Of a stretch of 64,000 bases of DNA, positions 54,611 through 62,639 are shown piece after piece (within the stretch, counting starts at the first letter, position 1; each line of letters opens with the position of its first letter). The notes below the pieces were generated by a model, which worked only from the letters and a program-made list of their open reading frames with translations, had not been told where the DNA came from and ran no database searches. The DNA lies in the NCBI GenBank assembly GCA_913063125.1, contig CAJXZM010000001.1, positions 62,001-126,000 of the forward strand. The letters are read 5' to 3'. The stretch is from an uncultured Gammaproteobacteria bacterium. Lineage in GTDB: Bacteria; Pseudomonadota; Gammaproteobacteria; Pseudomonadales; Ketobacteraceae. Position numbers and translations under genes: made by a program.

Positions 54611-54654
54611 TCCCGCGTTAGCGATACTAACAACTTTATACGAAAAGGGTTTTT

Positions 54655-56574
54655 ATGTTCATTCTGAAAAAAGCGGTAGTAAGCAAATACAAAAGCTACA
54701 CCAGCAAACAAGAAGTACAACTTGAAGGCGATATAACTACCCTTGTCGGAAAGAATGAAAGTGGAAAAACCGCTTTTCTGGAAGCATTGGCAAAGCTGAA
54801 TTACTTTACTGACGATGTAGGCTTCAAATTTGATGAACTGCACGATTACCCCCGTAATGAACTAAAAAAATATCAACGATCAGGAGATGACTTAGAAGTT
54901 GTTGTTTGCACATTCCAGCTTGACGATGAAACCATTGCTGAAATCAGTTCAGACCTTGGTGAAGGAGTGCTTACTGTTGATGGCTTCACAGTTGCAGCGC
55001 GATATAAAGCTGGTCGTGTGTGGTATTCCCTTGATTCCGATGAAAAGAAATACCTTGAAAATCTTCAAGGTCAGTTGGGTTTTAGTGACGATACAAAGTC
55101 GAAAATCACTTCATTAGAAACAGTTAGGAATGTTGTCAATCAAGATGCTGGTGAAGATGAAGAATTGACTGCTGTTATCTCCTATCTGAATACCAACATT
55201 GTAGGTAAGGCACATGACGGGGATGCCTTAATAGACGGATACCTTATAAGGAACTACATAAATCCACGACTTCCACGCTTTTGGTATTTTGATGAATACC
55301 ACGAATTACCTTCAAGATTCAGCATTGACGCCATTCGAAATAATACGGTTACTGGTGAACTAACGAAGCAACAGCTTGAAACAGCTAAGGCGCTATTTGA
55401 GCTGGCTATGATCGATGTTGAAGAACTTGCGAATTCAACAAACTTTGAATCATTCATTGCTGAACTTGAAGCCACTTCAAATGAAATTACAGACACAATT
55501 TTCGAATATTGGTCAACAAACAACAACTTGGCTATAGAATTTAAAATTGACTCGATAACTAGACCCAATAACCAGCCCCCGGAAAAAATTCTTGATATAC
55601 GCGTCAAAAATAATCGACACAGAATTACATTGCCCCTGAGGAATCGAAGTAAAGGCTTCAACTGGTTTTTTTCCTTTATTGTGTGGTTTAGCAAAATTCA
55701 GGATGAAAAGGACAAGAACTTTATTCTATTGCTGGATGAACCGGGCTTGAATCTACATGCTTCAGCTCAAGCCGATTTACTGCGTTTTATCAATGACCTT
55801 TCCGGCGATTATCAGATTGTTTACTCAACACACTCGCCCTTCATGGTTGAATCTGATGCGCTACACCGCGTGCGCACTGTCTACGATTCTGATGCTGGAA
55901 GCATTATTTCGGACGTAATACAAGAAAAAGACCCTGATACATTGTTTCCTCTGCAAGCCGCACTAGGTTATGACATTGCGCAAAATTTGTTTGTGTCTAA
56001 AAACAATCTGCTTGTTGAAGGACCCGCTGACCTTAACTATTTGACCTTTATGTCTAATTTGCTGGAAGGTGACGGGCGTGAAGGGTTACGGAGCGATTTA
56101 ACAATAGTTCCTGTTGGCGGCTTGGATAAAGTGACTTCGTTTATTTCACTGCTTCGAGGATCAAAGCTGAAAATTTCTTGCTTGCTGGACAGCTTCAATA
56201 ACGCCAAAGGCGCGCAACGTCTGGATGGATTGATTCAGTCTAAGATAATTAAGGGCAAGCATGTCAGGTTTTTTGATGAATTTGCTGGTGATGATTACGA
56301 CAAAGCAGATATTGAAGATATGTTTGAAAAATCGGAATATCTTGAAATATTTGGTGAAGCGTTCCCCGATCACAAAGGAATAACAACTTCAGACTTGAGC
56401 GATAACAAACCGACAATATTGCTTCAGCTGAAAGCTATCCGTAACGGTAAAGATTTCAATCACTATAAGCCATCACAATTATTATTGGGCATGGGGCTTG
56501 GCGCTGACTATTTTTCAAAGGAAACGTTAGATAGATTTGAAACGATGTTCAAGGAAGTGAATAGTTTGTATTAG
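54655..56574 (+). CDS. OLD-family ATPase/nuclease (AAA and TOPRIM domains)
   Basis: 639 residues. N-terminal ABC-type ATPase: Walker A VGKNESGKTAFLEAL (about 32-46), a helical insertion, and Walker B FILLLDEPGLNLHASAQADL followed by IVYSTHSPFMV (switch His). C-terminal TOPRIM: LLVEGPADLNYL carries the catalytic Glu; a second acidic motif appears as ISCLLDSFNNA, in which the usual D-x-D is D-S-F, so metal binding may differ. Such proteins (class 1 OLD, also GajA) act in phage defence. No UvrD-like partner (GajB) is adjacent. The ribosome site is AAAGGG. Confidence 0.85.
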   Translation: MFILKKAVVSKYKSYTSKQEVQLEGDITTLVGKNESGKTAFLEALAKLNYFTDDVGFKFDELHDYPRNELKKYQRSGDDLEVVVCTFQLDDETIAEISSDLGEGVLTVDGFTVAARYKAGRVWYSLDSDEKKYLENLQGQLGFSDDTKSKITSLETVRNVVNQDAGEDEELTAVISYLNTNIVGKAHDGDALIDGYLIRNYINPRLPRFWYFDEYHELPSRFSIDAIRNNTVTGELTKQQLETAKALFELAMIDVEELANSTNFESFIAELEATSNEITDTIFEYWSTNNNLAIEFKIDSITRPNNQPPEKILDIRVKNNRHRITLPLRNRSKGFNWFFSFIVWFSKIQDEKDKNFILLLDEPGLNLHASAQADLLRFINDLSGDYQIVYSTHSPFMVESDALHRVRTVYDSDAGSIISDVIQEKDPDTLFPLQAALGYDIAQNLFVSKNNLLVEGPADLNYLTFMSNLLEGDGREGLRSDLTIVPVGGLDKVTSFISLLRGSKLKISCLLDSFNNAKGAQRLDGLIQSKIIKGKHVRFFDEFAGDDYDKADIEDMFEKSEYLEIFGEAFPDHKGITTSDLSDNKPTILLQLKAIRNGKDFNHYKPSQLLLGMGLGADYFSKETLDRFETMFKEVNSLY

Positions 56575-57030
56575 GAGTATGTGGTTTTTGCCCCAAAATG
56601 CCGCAAGATTAAGCCCTTCATAGAGGGGAGGGCTGTGCGTGTTACAATTTTTCGCTAATGCTTAGGGGTTTGCGCTTGTGGGCGTATCCTTGATTTCCCT
56701 GCTGTGGTGTCATTCATTGCGCGAGCACCACCAAAGGCTATGATCAGACCAGCGGAAGCTTTGAACTTGATAATCTAATTAAAGTAATGTTGACTGGGCT
56801 TCTACCACTAATGCGTTACTTTAATAGCTTTCGTTATGCGCAATTACGGGGATTTCTTGTTAATCTGTATACTGCTGGCACAATAGATTTCATAGACGCT
56901 CACCTTCCTTGTAATCCCGAGAGCGCACAATACACCACAAAAAACACTCTATCCATATCGATCAAACTTGCCACATGGTACCTCGCCTACCCAAAACTGA
57001 TACTTCATTCCTGCACGCAGAAAAAATGGA
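56575..57030. other. Gene-free interval after the OLD gene
   Basis: 456 bp between the OLD and XRE genes. A weak hairpin (AGCCCT / AGGGCT, about 56612-56633) lies 40 bp after the OLD stop. A 93-codon frame at 56787-57068 on the plus strand lacks a ribosome site and overlaps the XRE gene; I do not accept it. Confidence 0.4.
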
Positions 57031-57303
57031 CTAATTCCATTCTTCTTCACATATTGATTCAGGTTTAATGTCGGCACCGGGGTAATTCAACAATTCCTTG
57101 GGGTGCACCTTCAGTGCACAAGCAAGCTTTAAAATATTGAGAACTGAAATATTTCGTTTTCCATTCTCAATATCTGAAATATAGCTACGATCCAATTTAC
57201 AACGAAAACTCAATTCTTCCTGATTTATGCCTGCATTCTTCCGCACCCTGAGTATATTTTGCCCAAACAAAACTAATGGGGGGATAGGTGGTTTAATTGC
57301 CAT
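57031..57303 (-). CDS. XRE-family helix-turn-helix regulator
   Basis: 90 residues. The HTH_3 domain shows FGQNILRVRKNAGINQEELS, then LDRSYISDIENGKRNISVLN and LKLACALKVHPKELL, typical of phage-type repressors and restriction controller proteins. It lies divergent from an envelope-protein cluster starting 122 bp away, with an inverted repeat between them. It may regulate that cluster or the nearby defence genes. Confidence 0.85.
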   Translation of the reverse strand: MAIKPPIPPLVLFGQNILRVRKNAGINQEELSFRCKLDRSYISDIENGKRNISVLNILKLACALKVHPKELLNYPGADIKPESICEEEWN

Positions 57304-57365
57304 TTATGCCGCTCACAAATGAAAGACATAATCTGCAATAAAAAACAAAACACCATCGACTTTAA

Positions 57366-57398
57366 TCCACATTATTAAATTACCTGTTACAATGTGGA
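57366..57398. promoter_or_regulatory. Candidate operator between XRE and lipoprotein genes
   Basis: TCCACATT (57366-57373) and AATGTGGA (57391-57398) form an 8-bp inverted repeat with a 17-base spacer; GACTTTAA is also repeated directly at 57358 and 57397. It lies in the divergent promoter region, suggesting control by the XRE protein. Confidence 0.5.
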
Positions 57399-57425
57399 CT
57401 TTAAGTTACTTTGAGGGGATTAAAA

Positions 57426-57794
57426 ATGAGGAAAACAACTAAAGCAATTTCAATAATGATTATGCTTATGGGTATATCAGCTTCGCTGGTCGGCTGTAGC
57501 GACAGCGGTGCAGCACATGACACAGCCGAAGCAGTTATGGGAGCAATGATGAGCAAGTCCGGTGAAAGTGAGGCGGTAAAAACCTTGCTATCTCAACAAC
57601 CTGAATGGCAATCAGCAATACAGTGCATTGCCGATCAACTGGAAGGCGCTGGATGGACGCAGGATCAACATGATGAGTTCATGTCCGAAACGGGCAATAC
57701 AGGTGATCTCAATGAGATTAACCGCAACAAATATAACGAAAACGAATTGATCGAAAAGTTTGGCGCTGTTCTTGCTGCTTCGTCATGCATGTAG
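57426..57794 (+). CDS. Small lipoprotein of the XRE-linked cluster
   Basis: 122 residues from the ATG at 57426 (GAGGGG upstream). A lipoprotein signal ends LVGC (Cys24). The mature protein is Ala- and Met-rich helical with one further pair of Cys (IQCIADQ and SSCM at the end) that could form a disulfide. No family is recognised. It lies 13 bp before the next secreted protein gene, so the two are co-transcribed. Confidence 0.6.
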   Translation: MRKTTKAISIMIMLMGISASLVGCSDSGAAHDTAEAVMGAMMSKSGESEAVKTLLSQQPEWQSAIQCIADQLEGAGWTQDQHDEFMSETGNTGDLNEINRNKYNENELIEKFGAVLAASSCM

Positions 57795-57807
57795 AAAGGG
57801 GTCAGCT

Positions 57808-58512
57808 ATGAAAAAAATATTTTTCGCCTTATGTATGTTTTTAAGTCTATCCACCCTTTGTCACGCCAAGGACGTAACCAATTTCTCGGTTCGTGGTGTG
57901 TCGCCTTCGATGAACTCATCCAAATCTTGCGATATGCTGGCTGGGTACTTTATGGACGAACCGGAAATGCGTGACAAGCTGGGCATGGCTTCCAACAAAG
58001 ATTGGATGTTCAGTATTGACCGTTACCTTCATAAAGGTTCATCAAGTCACCAGAAGGGGTGCAGAGCCGGTTACAAGGTGTATGACAAGTCAATCGGTGG
58101 TGCCATGACCAAGACCGATCACATTGAGGTTAAAAGTCAAAATGGACAAGTGTATTATGTTAACAACAAACAAACGTTGAACGTGGGTGGCTCCATTAAC
58201 GATTGCAAGAGTCGACGCTCAAAAATGGTTTCTGGGTTGATCGGGAAATATGGTAAGCCTACCACTCAACGAGAAGATGCCAAGCGTGGTGCCACGTTTG
58301 TGCACGCTATATGGGACTTTAGCGATTCACCATCAGCGAGAATTGATGATGACGGGCACGAGAAGTTTGAGGCATACATTCAGTGTGACATGTACAGTCA
58401 CAAAACTTCATTCGCCCAGATGAAGTTGGAAACGTCAGTACATTCTGGCAAGGCAATTCAACAATCAAGAAATATGATGAAGGCGAAGAAAACGTTTGAA
58501 CCGATATTGTAA
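57808..58512 (+). CDS. Secreted hypothetical protein of the XRE-linked cluster
   Basis: 234 residues from the ATG at 57808 (AGGGG upstream). A signal peptide ends at about residue 20 (LCHAKD). The mature protein has four Cys (KSCDML, KGCRAG, NDCKSR, IQCDMY) and a VSPSMNSSKSCDMLAGYF start, and repeats of basic residues. No family is recognised. It lies between a lipoprotein and a polytopic membrane protein, perhaps forming a small envelope complex. Confidence 0.6.
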   Translation: MKKIFFALCMFLSLSTLCHAKDVTNFSVRGVSPSMNSSKSCDMLAGYFMDEPEMRDKLGMASNKDWMFSIDRYLHKGSSSHQKGCRAGYKVYDKSIGGAMTKTDHIEVKSQNGQVYYVNNKQTLNVGGSINDCKSRRSKMVSGLIGKYGKPTTQREDAKRGATFVHAIWDFSDSPSARIDDDGHEKFEAYIQCDMYSHKTSFAQMKLETSVHSGKAIQQSRNMMKAKKTFEPIL

Positions 58513-58601
58513 GCAGCTAAACGCAACGCGGGGTCACAGCCTCGATCCCGCTCCGCCAATCATTTGCACGCGCTCAACAATCATAACAAAAGGAATTAAT
58601 A

Positions 58602-59864
58602 GTGAATAAATTATCACGTTTTACTGCATTCATGATGTTGGTATTTTTGGTGCAACTCGGTCATGCACAGATCATTGATCAGAGCCAATATGAAGCCCTT
58701 CAGAGAAAAACATTAACAATTGAAGGTAATATGCCAAACCTAGAGCGTACGTTGCTGAGAGACAAGCAGAGGCTGTCTCAAATGAACCCGCGAGCTGGCT
58801 CTAGTCAGGATGACATTTTTCAAATAATGCAAAAAAATTATGATGCAGCTGCACTGAAAGTTGCCAATAAAAAAGCTACGTTACTTCAATATAAACAACA
58901 GACCACAGCTTACGAACAACACCTGAAAATCCAAGCGCGCAATAATAATATTATCAACCTCAACAGCAAAATTGATGCCACGCTCGCGACTTTGAGCCGC
59001 AAAGGTGTTTCCACTACCAGCCCCCAGCGACCAGATGATGTTGCCGCACTGGAACGTATCGAGCGATCACTGGAGGGTAAATTGATTGAGGTCGAGCGCA
59101 AGGAGCAAGAAGCGGCACAGTTGGCTCAGTTGCAGCAATCTATTGCTGAGAAGAATCAGAAGCTTGAATCGTTGGGAACGAACCCGCATAGGACAACCAG
59201 CGTCAATGAAATTGCAAGTGCCAAATCCTATAACGATAAGTTGGAATCTGATGTTGCTAATGCGGTTACGATAAATGCTGAAGAAGACCGTATTTCTGAT
59301 GAACGTACTGAAACGGTCATCAAATATCTTTCGATGATATTATTTCTATTTGTCACATTCTGTGTGGTTTACTCGGCTGTCAAAGGGTTGGGACGTACCG
59401 CAGTAGTATTTGCAGACTATACGGACTTAACCCTTACATTTGTGTCAATCATTGGATTGCCATTTGTCATTATTATGGCAAATGCGATTGTAACTGATGA
59501 TCACGGAGTAATTCCTATACTGTTGATAGCGATTCAATTTGTGGTCATTCAGGGCGTCAGCACTCGCAACCTTTATCATCTTAACGGTGGTAACACCATG
59601 ACCACTATTTTTGTTGCTGTGGGTAGAATGGTGCTCTGTATAGGTTTGTTGAGCATGATTGCTGATTTGTTTAAGAAAAATCGCAGTTTCTATAGCCAAA
59701 TCCTGACTTTGATATTTAGCATCCTGTTGGGTAAGTTAATATTAAGAATCGTCGCACGTAATGAGTTTACCCCGTTGGGTCAATTTTTCACCAAAACTAA
59801 GTTCGTGAATGAATATGATGATCAGTTCTTAACGGAGTATCGACAGCCCAGCACCGCAAACTAA
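58602..59864 (+). CDS. Membrane protein with periplasmic coiled coil
   Basis: 420 residues from a GTG (AAAAGGAATT upstream). A signal peptide (about 1-23, ending GHAQ) is followed by a coiled-coil region (about 35-225, YKQQTTAYEQHLKIQ and LEGKLIEVERKEQEAAQLAQ). Five hydrophobic spans follow from about 245 to 390 (LSMILFLFVTFCVVYSAV, LTFVSIIGLPFVIIMANAIV, IPILLIAIQFVVIQG, FVAVGRMVLCIGLLSMIADL, ILTLIFSILLGKLILRIV). No family is recognised. The layout suggests a sensor or channel with a coiled-coil stalk outside. Confidence 0.6.
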   Translation: MNKLSRFTAFMMLVFLVQLGHAQIIDQSQYEALQRKTLTIEGNMPNLERTLLRDKQRLSQMNPRAGSSQDDIFQIMQKNYDAAALKVANKKATLLQYKQQTTAYEQHLKIQARNNNIINLNSKIDATLATLSRKGVSTTSPQRPDDVAALERIERSLEGKLIEVERKEQEAAQLAQLQQSIAEKNQKLESLGTNPHRTTSVNEIASAKSYNDKLESDVANAVTINAEEDRISDERTETVIKYLSMILFLFVTFCVVYSAVKGLGRTAVVFADYTDLTLTFVSIIGLPFVIIMANAIVTDDHGVIPILLIAIQFVVIQGVSTRNLYHLNGGNTMTTIFVAVGRMVLCIGLLSMIADLFKKNRSFYSQILTLIFSILLGKLILRIVARNEFTPLGQFFTKTKFVNEYDDQFLTEYRQPSTAN

Positions 59865-59884
59865 AAAGTAATATACAATCAAAG

Positions 59885-59903
59885 CACCAGCTTTGTGCTG
59901 GTG
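59885..59903. terminator. Hairpin after the membrane-protein gene
   Basis: CACCAGC pairs with GCTGGTG around TTTGT, a 7-bp perfect stem, 20 bp after the stop. There is no T run, so termination is uncertain. Confidence 0.4.
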
Positions 59904-59940
59904 TCAGTAGGATTACAATATAATAAGAAGGGACGAGTTA

Positions 59941-60657
59941 ATGATAATAAGAACAATAAGCGCGGCGACTCTATTGGCGTTGTCGTTTTCCGCCAATGCA
60001 TCATTCATTCAGCTTAATGATAATATTCAGGATCACGGTGACTTCACCCGTGATTTATCTAGTAGCCTTGATTGGCTTGACGTTACGGCATCCCGTGACC
60101 TTTCCTATAACCAAGTTCAAGCACAAATGTTAACCGGTGGTGCTTATGAAGGGTGGCGATACGCGACGGTTAGTGAACTTGATACATTGTTTTTCGATTT
60201 TGGAATGACACCGGCTCGAACAGATTGTTCATATGGCAATGCCTTTTGTGATTTCTCATTGGGTGGTGATAGTTTAATCATTGAGCAAATCATTAACACC
60301 ATGGGTGATACATTTGACGCTATGGCTGACTCAAGGGGTGACAGTATTGATGCAGCACCTAATGGTGCCGGTTATGTAGCGGGGATTTTGGGGTCACCGT
60401 CACATATAGCGGGTAGTTACTATACGGCTTCAGTGTATGACGGTGAATACATCAATCGTGGTACCGGAACGTTCAATCGCGATAACTCAGATGAAATCTA
60501 TACGGTCGGTGCCACATTCACCCCGGATCGACAGCAGCTCAATTATGGTAGCTTTCTTGTGCGCGCAGTTGAAGTGCCCGAACCCACAGGGTTGTCATTG
60601 TTTGGTATTGGGCTATTGGGGTTAGGCTTTGTTCGCAGGAAAAACCGAAGGATATAA
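59941..60657 (+). CDS. PEP-CTERM sorted extracellular protein
   Basis: 238 residues. Signal peptide to about residue 20 (SANAS). The mature domain has WLDVTASRDLSYNQVQAQML and GWRYATVSELDTLFFDFG, similar to the domain found with many PEP-CTERM proteins. The C-terminus carries VPEPTGLSLFGIGLLGLGF followed by RRKNRR, the PEP-CTERM signal cut by an exosortase and leading to export or surface anchoring. No exosortase gene is seen in the window. The ribosome site is AGAAGGGAC. Confidence 0.85.
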   Translation: MIIRTISAATLLALSFSANASFIQLNDNIQDHGDFTRDLSSSLDWLDVTASRDLSYNQVQAQMLTGGAYEGWRYATVSELDTLFFDFGMTPARTDCSYGNAFCDFSLGGDSLIIEQIINTMGDTFDAMADSRGDSIDAAPNGAGYVAGILGSPSHIAGSYYTASVYDGEYINRGTGTFNRDNSDEIYTVGATFTPDRQQLNYGSFLVRAVEVPEPTGLSLFGIGLLGLGFVRRKNRRI

Positions 60658-60700
60658 TATTCACTACCGATAAGAATATAGAGGGAATGAGCAAAAATGA

Positions 60701-60735
60701 TGGTCAACGGGGCGTTAAGAAAACCCCATTGACCA
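60701..60735. terminator. Bidirectional terminator candidate
   Basis: TGGTCAACGGGG pairs with CCCCATTGACCA (one mismatch) around about ten bases. It lies between the convergent PEP-CTERM and lipoprotein genes. Confidence 0.55.
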
Positions 60736-60743
60736 CCAGTGTT

Positions 60744-61112
60744 TTATAATGCTGAATCCAGATATATTTCGTTGACCGTGTTTGTATCATGATCAATAAC
60801 AAACGATACAAGTAGTGGCTTATCCTTGCCTATATCCAAATAATACGCCGGAAATTCATCATACAAGTAATAGCCAGTATTGGAACCAAGCGATTTAACA
60901 ATTGAATCTCGAGTTAGATTTTCTATAGGTTCATTTTTTTTAAGAAATGAATGAAACATTTTCGCTCGCGCCGATTCATTACCGGCACGCCACTGAGCTT
61001 GGGTAAATTCAACTGCCCCAAGAACTTTAAATTGGTCAATCTGAATTGGACTAGACCCACAACCTGATAGGAACGCAAGCATAGGCAAACAAGATAATAT
61101 CTTCTTGATCAT
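60744..61112 (-). CDS. Small lipoprotein, possible immunity protein
   Basis: 122 residues from the ATG at 61112, which overlaps the stop of the upstream gene (ATGA). The lipobox LSGC gives Cys18. The mature part has IENLTRDSIVKSLGSN and GYYLYDEFPAYYLDIGKD, with many Tyr. No family is recognised. Because it is coupled to a toxin-like gene and should sit in the periplasm or outer membrane, an immunity role is plausible but unproven. The pair lies alone between terminators. Confidence 0.55.
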   Translation of the reverse strand: MIKKILSCLPMLAFLSGCGSSPIQIDQFKVLGAVEFTQAQWRAGNESARAKMFHSFLKKNEPIENLTRDSIVKSLGSNTGYYLYDEFPAYYLDIGKDKPLLVSFVIDHDTNTVNEIYLDSAL

Positions 61113-61498
61113 TTGATAACCCTTAGTCGACCCGAAGTTAAAGCCTTTTGACACTGAGTTGCTAAGTGCCCATCGGAACCACCAATTTTTCCTATCTCAA
61201 TCCCTACGCGATTATTGTTCAAATCCATACTTTTCTCTGCCACTGGGTTTGAAGGTGATGACTCATGTAGATCCGTAAACTCTTTGGCGTCCGCTTCACC
61301 AATGTCCCGCGCCAATAGGGCTGACCAATAACAATGCCTAAACGCATCGCTTGAATCATTGTGCCCATTCCGACCAAATCGGCGAACCGTTTCGTCAAAG
61401 GCAATATCTTTATTCCAAGAGATGTAGGTCGCATTTATTGGGTGGGATTTCACGTAAGATTTTTCGGCTTCTGTTAGGGCGTAATACGCACTAGTCAT
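61109..61498 (-). CDS. DUF6973-like putative effector
   Basis: 129 residues, no signal peptide; the start at 61498 has AAGGATG upstream. The conserved part is SDAFRHCYWSALLARDIGEA, then FTDLHESS and MDLNNNRVGIEIGK. This D-x-F-R-H-x-x-W...H-E...D-x-x-N-N-x-x-G pattern matches my recall of DUF6973, a domain seen in toxin-like or extracellular proteins; the His and Asp residues look like metal-binding or catalytic positions. The next gene is a lipoprotein translated in overlap. The assignment is from memory of the motif. Confidence 0.55.
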   Translation of the reverse strand: MTSAYYALTEAEKSYVKSHPINATYISWNKDIAFDETVRRFGRNGHNDSSDAFRHCYWSALLARDIGEADAKEFTDLHESSPSNPVAEKSMDLNNNRVGIEIGKIGGSDGHLATQCQKALTSGRLRVIK

Positions 61499-61652
61499 AG
61501 TAATTCATCCTTAAATTTATACTGCTATAAAAAAACGAAGAGTACTACACTATTCAGCGGGTATCAAAACTTCGGTATGGGGCTGGTTATTTCAGGAGCA
61601 CTTGAGCAATTCAGTCGTTTCACCACGGTATTGAGACATTATTCATATCCTA

Positions 61653-62516
61653 TCATTCACCACCAAACACTGAATGGCTATCTTGGTGCGGTCTAATCAC
61701 ACCACCTGCTTCAGCTTCCTTAATATGTTTAGGGCACGCGTAGCAAATCATTCCACGTTGACCAACCTGTATTTTTACTAGCTGTGTATCTTTCTTTATT
61801 CTACACCGAGATCGGCTTTTCGTATTATTCGATATTTGGCATTGTTTGTTATCACCGTCAGCAATATTGAGAGGGTCAGGGTCACTGCTTAGCAAATGTT
61901 CATTATCACTAAACTCAATTACATCTGGCGTTGGCATGGCTGGTTCGCCATCATCCTTTAATAAGCGGTACACACTGGCTTTGCTGATCTTGAACTCTTT
62001 CATCAAGTCTTTGATTAATACACGGTCAGCGCGCTTTCTGCGCATCTCATTGACTTGTTCAGGTGTTAACTTAGCTTTGGCACCAAATTTAACATTATTC
62101 ATTTTTGCATTTTCGATACCAGACATTTGGCGATCTTTCCTTAGACTGGTCTCAAATTCTGCGATTGCTGCAAGCATAGTGAAAAGCAAACGACCTTCGT
62201 TAGTCGTAGTATCGATGCTTTGATCCAGCACCTTAAACCCAACACCTCTATCATTAAGATCAGACACAATTTGATGAAGGTGCAATGTCGATCGAGCTAA
62301 CCTGTCCATTTTGGTGATTACCAAAGTGTCACCGCGTCGAACAAATTTTAAACATTCCTGTAATTTTGGTCGCTGGGCAGTGGTACCACTGAGTTTATCC
62401 ATGAAGATATGATCGTCAGAACAACCAAACTCTTTTAGTTGGGAAATCTGTACATCCAGCTTTTGCCCGGTTGTACTGACTCTCGCGTACCCGATCAACT
62501 CACCTTTATTAATCAT
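61653..62516 (-). CDS. Serine recombinase (resolvase/invertase) with extra C-terminal domain
   Basis: 287 residues, compared with about 185-190 for usual resolvases. Catalytic domain: IGYARVSTTGQKLDVQ (Ser14), DKLSGTTAQRPKL, GDTLVITKMDRLARS and LDQSIDTTTNEGRLLF. Then the DNA-binding helix-turn-helix (LTPEQVNEMRRKRADRVLIK, ISKASVYRLLKDD). The extra 90 residues contain four Cys (QCQIS, SRCRIK, ICYAC) that suggest a zinc finger. It would resolve or invert DNA of a mobile element. The ribosome site is AGGAGAT. Confidence 0.88.
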   Translation of the reverse strand: MINKGELIGYARVSTTGQKLDVQISQLKEFGCSDDHIFMDKLSGTTAQRPKLQECLKFVRRGDTLVITKMDRLARSTLHLHQIVSDLNDRGVGFKVLDQSIDTTTNEGRLLFTMLAAIAEFETSLRKDRQMSGIENAKMNNVKFGAKAKLTPEQVNEMRRKRADRVLIKDLMKEFKISKASVYRLLKDDGEPAMPTPDVIEFSDNEHLLSSDPDPLNIADGDNKQCQISNNTKSRSRCRIKKDTQLVKIQVGQRGMICYACPKHIKEAEAGGVIRPHQDSHSVFGGE

Positions 62517-62639
62517 AATTGTCCAATATCTCCTAAGATGTTATGAGAATTACATTATAAGACATGAAATGAGGCATATAAAGTGAATATCTCATAATGT
62601 ATACAATTTGAGACGCCGGGCATGTTCAAGCCCTTCGCA

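Noticed and set aside
56787-57068. 93-codon plus-strand frame after the OLD gene
   Set aside because: No ribosome site, no family resemblance, and its end overlaps the well-supported XRE gene.
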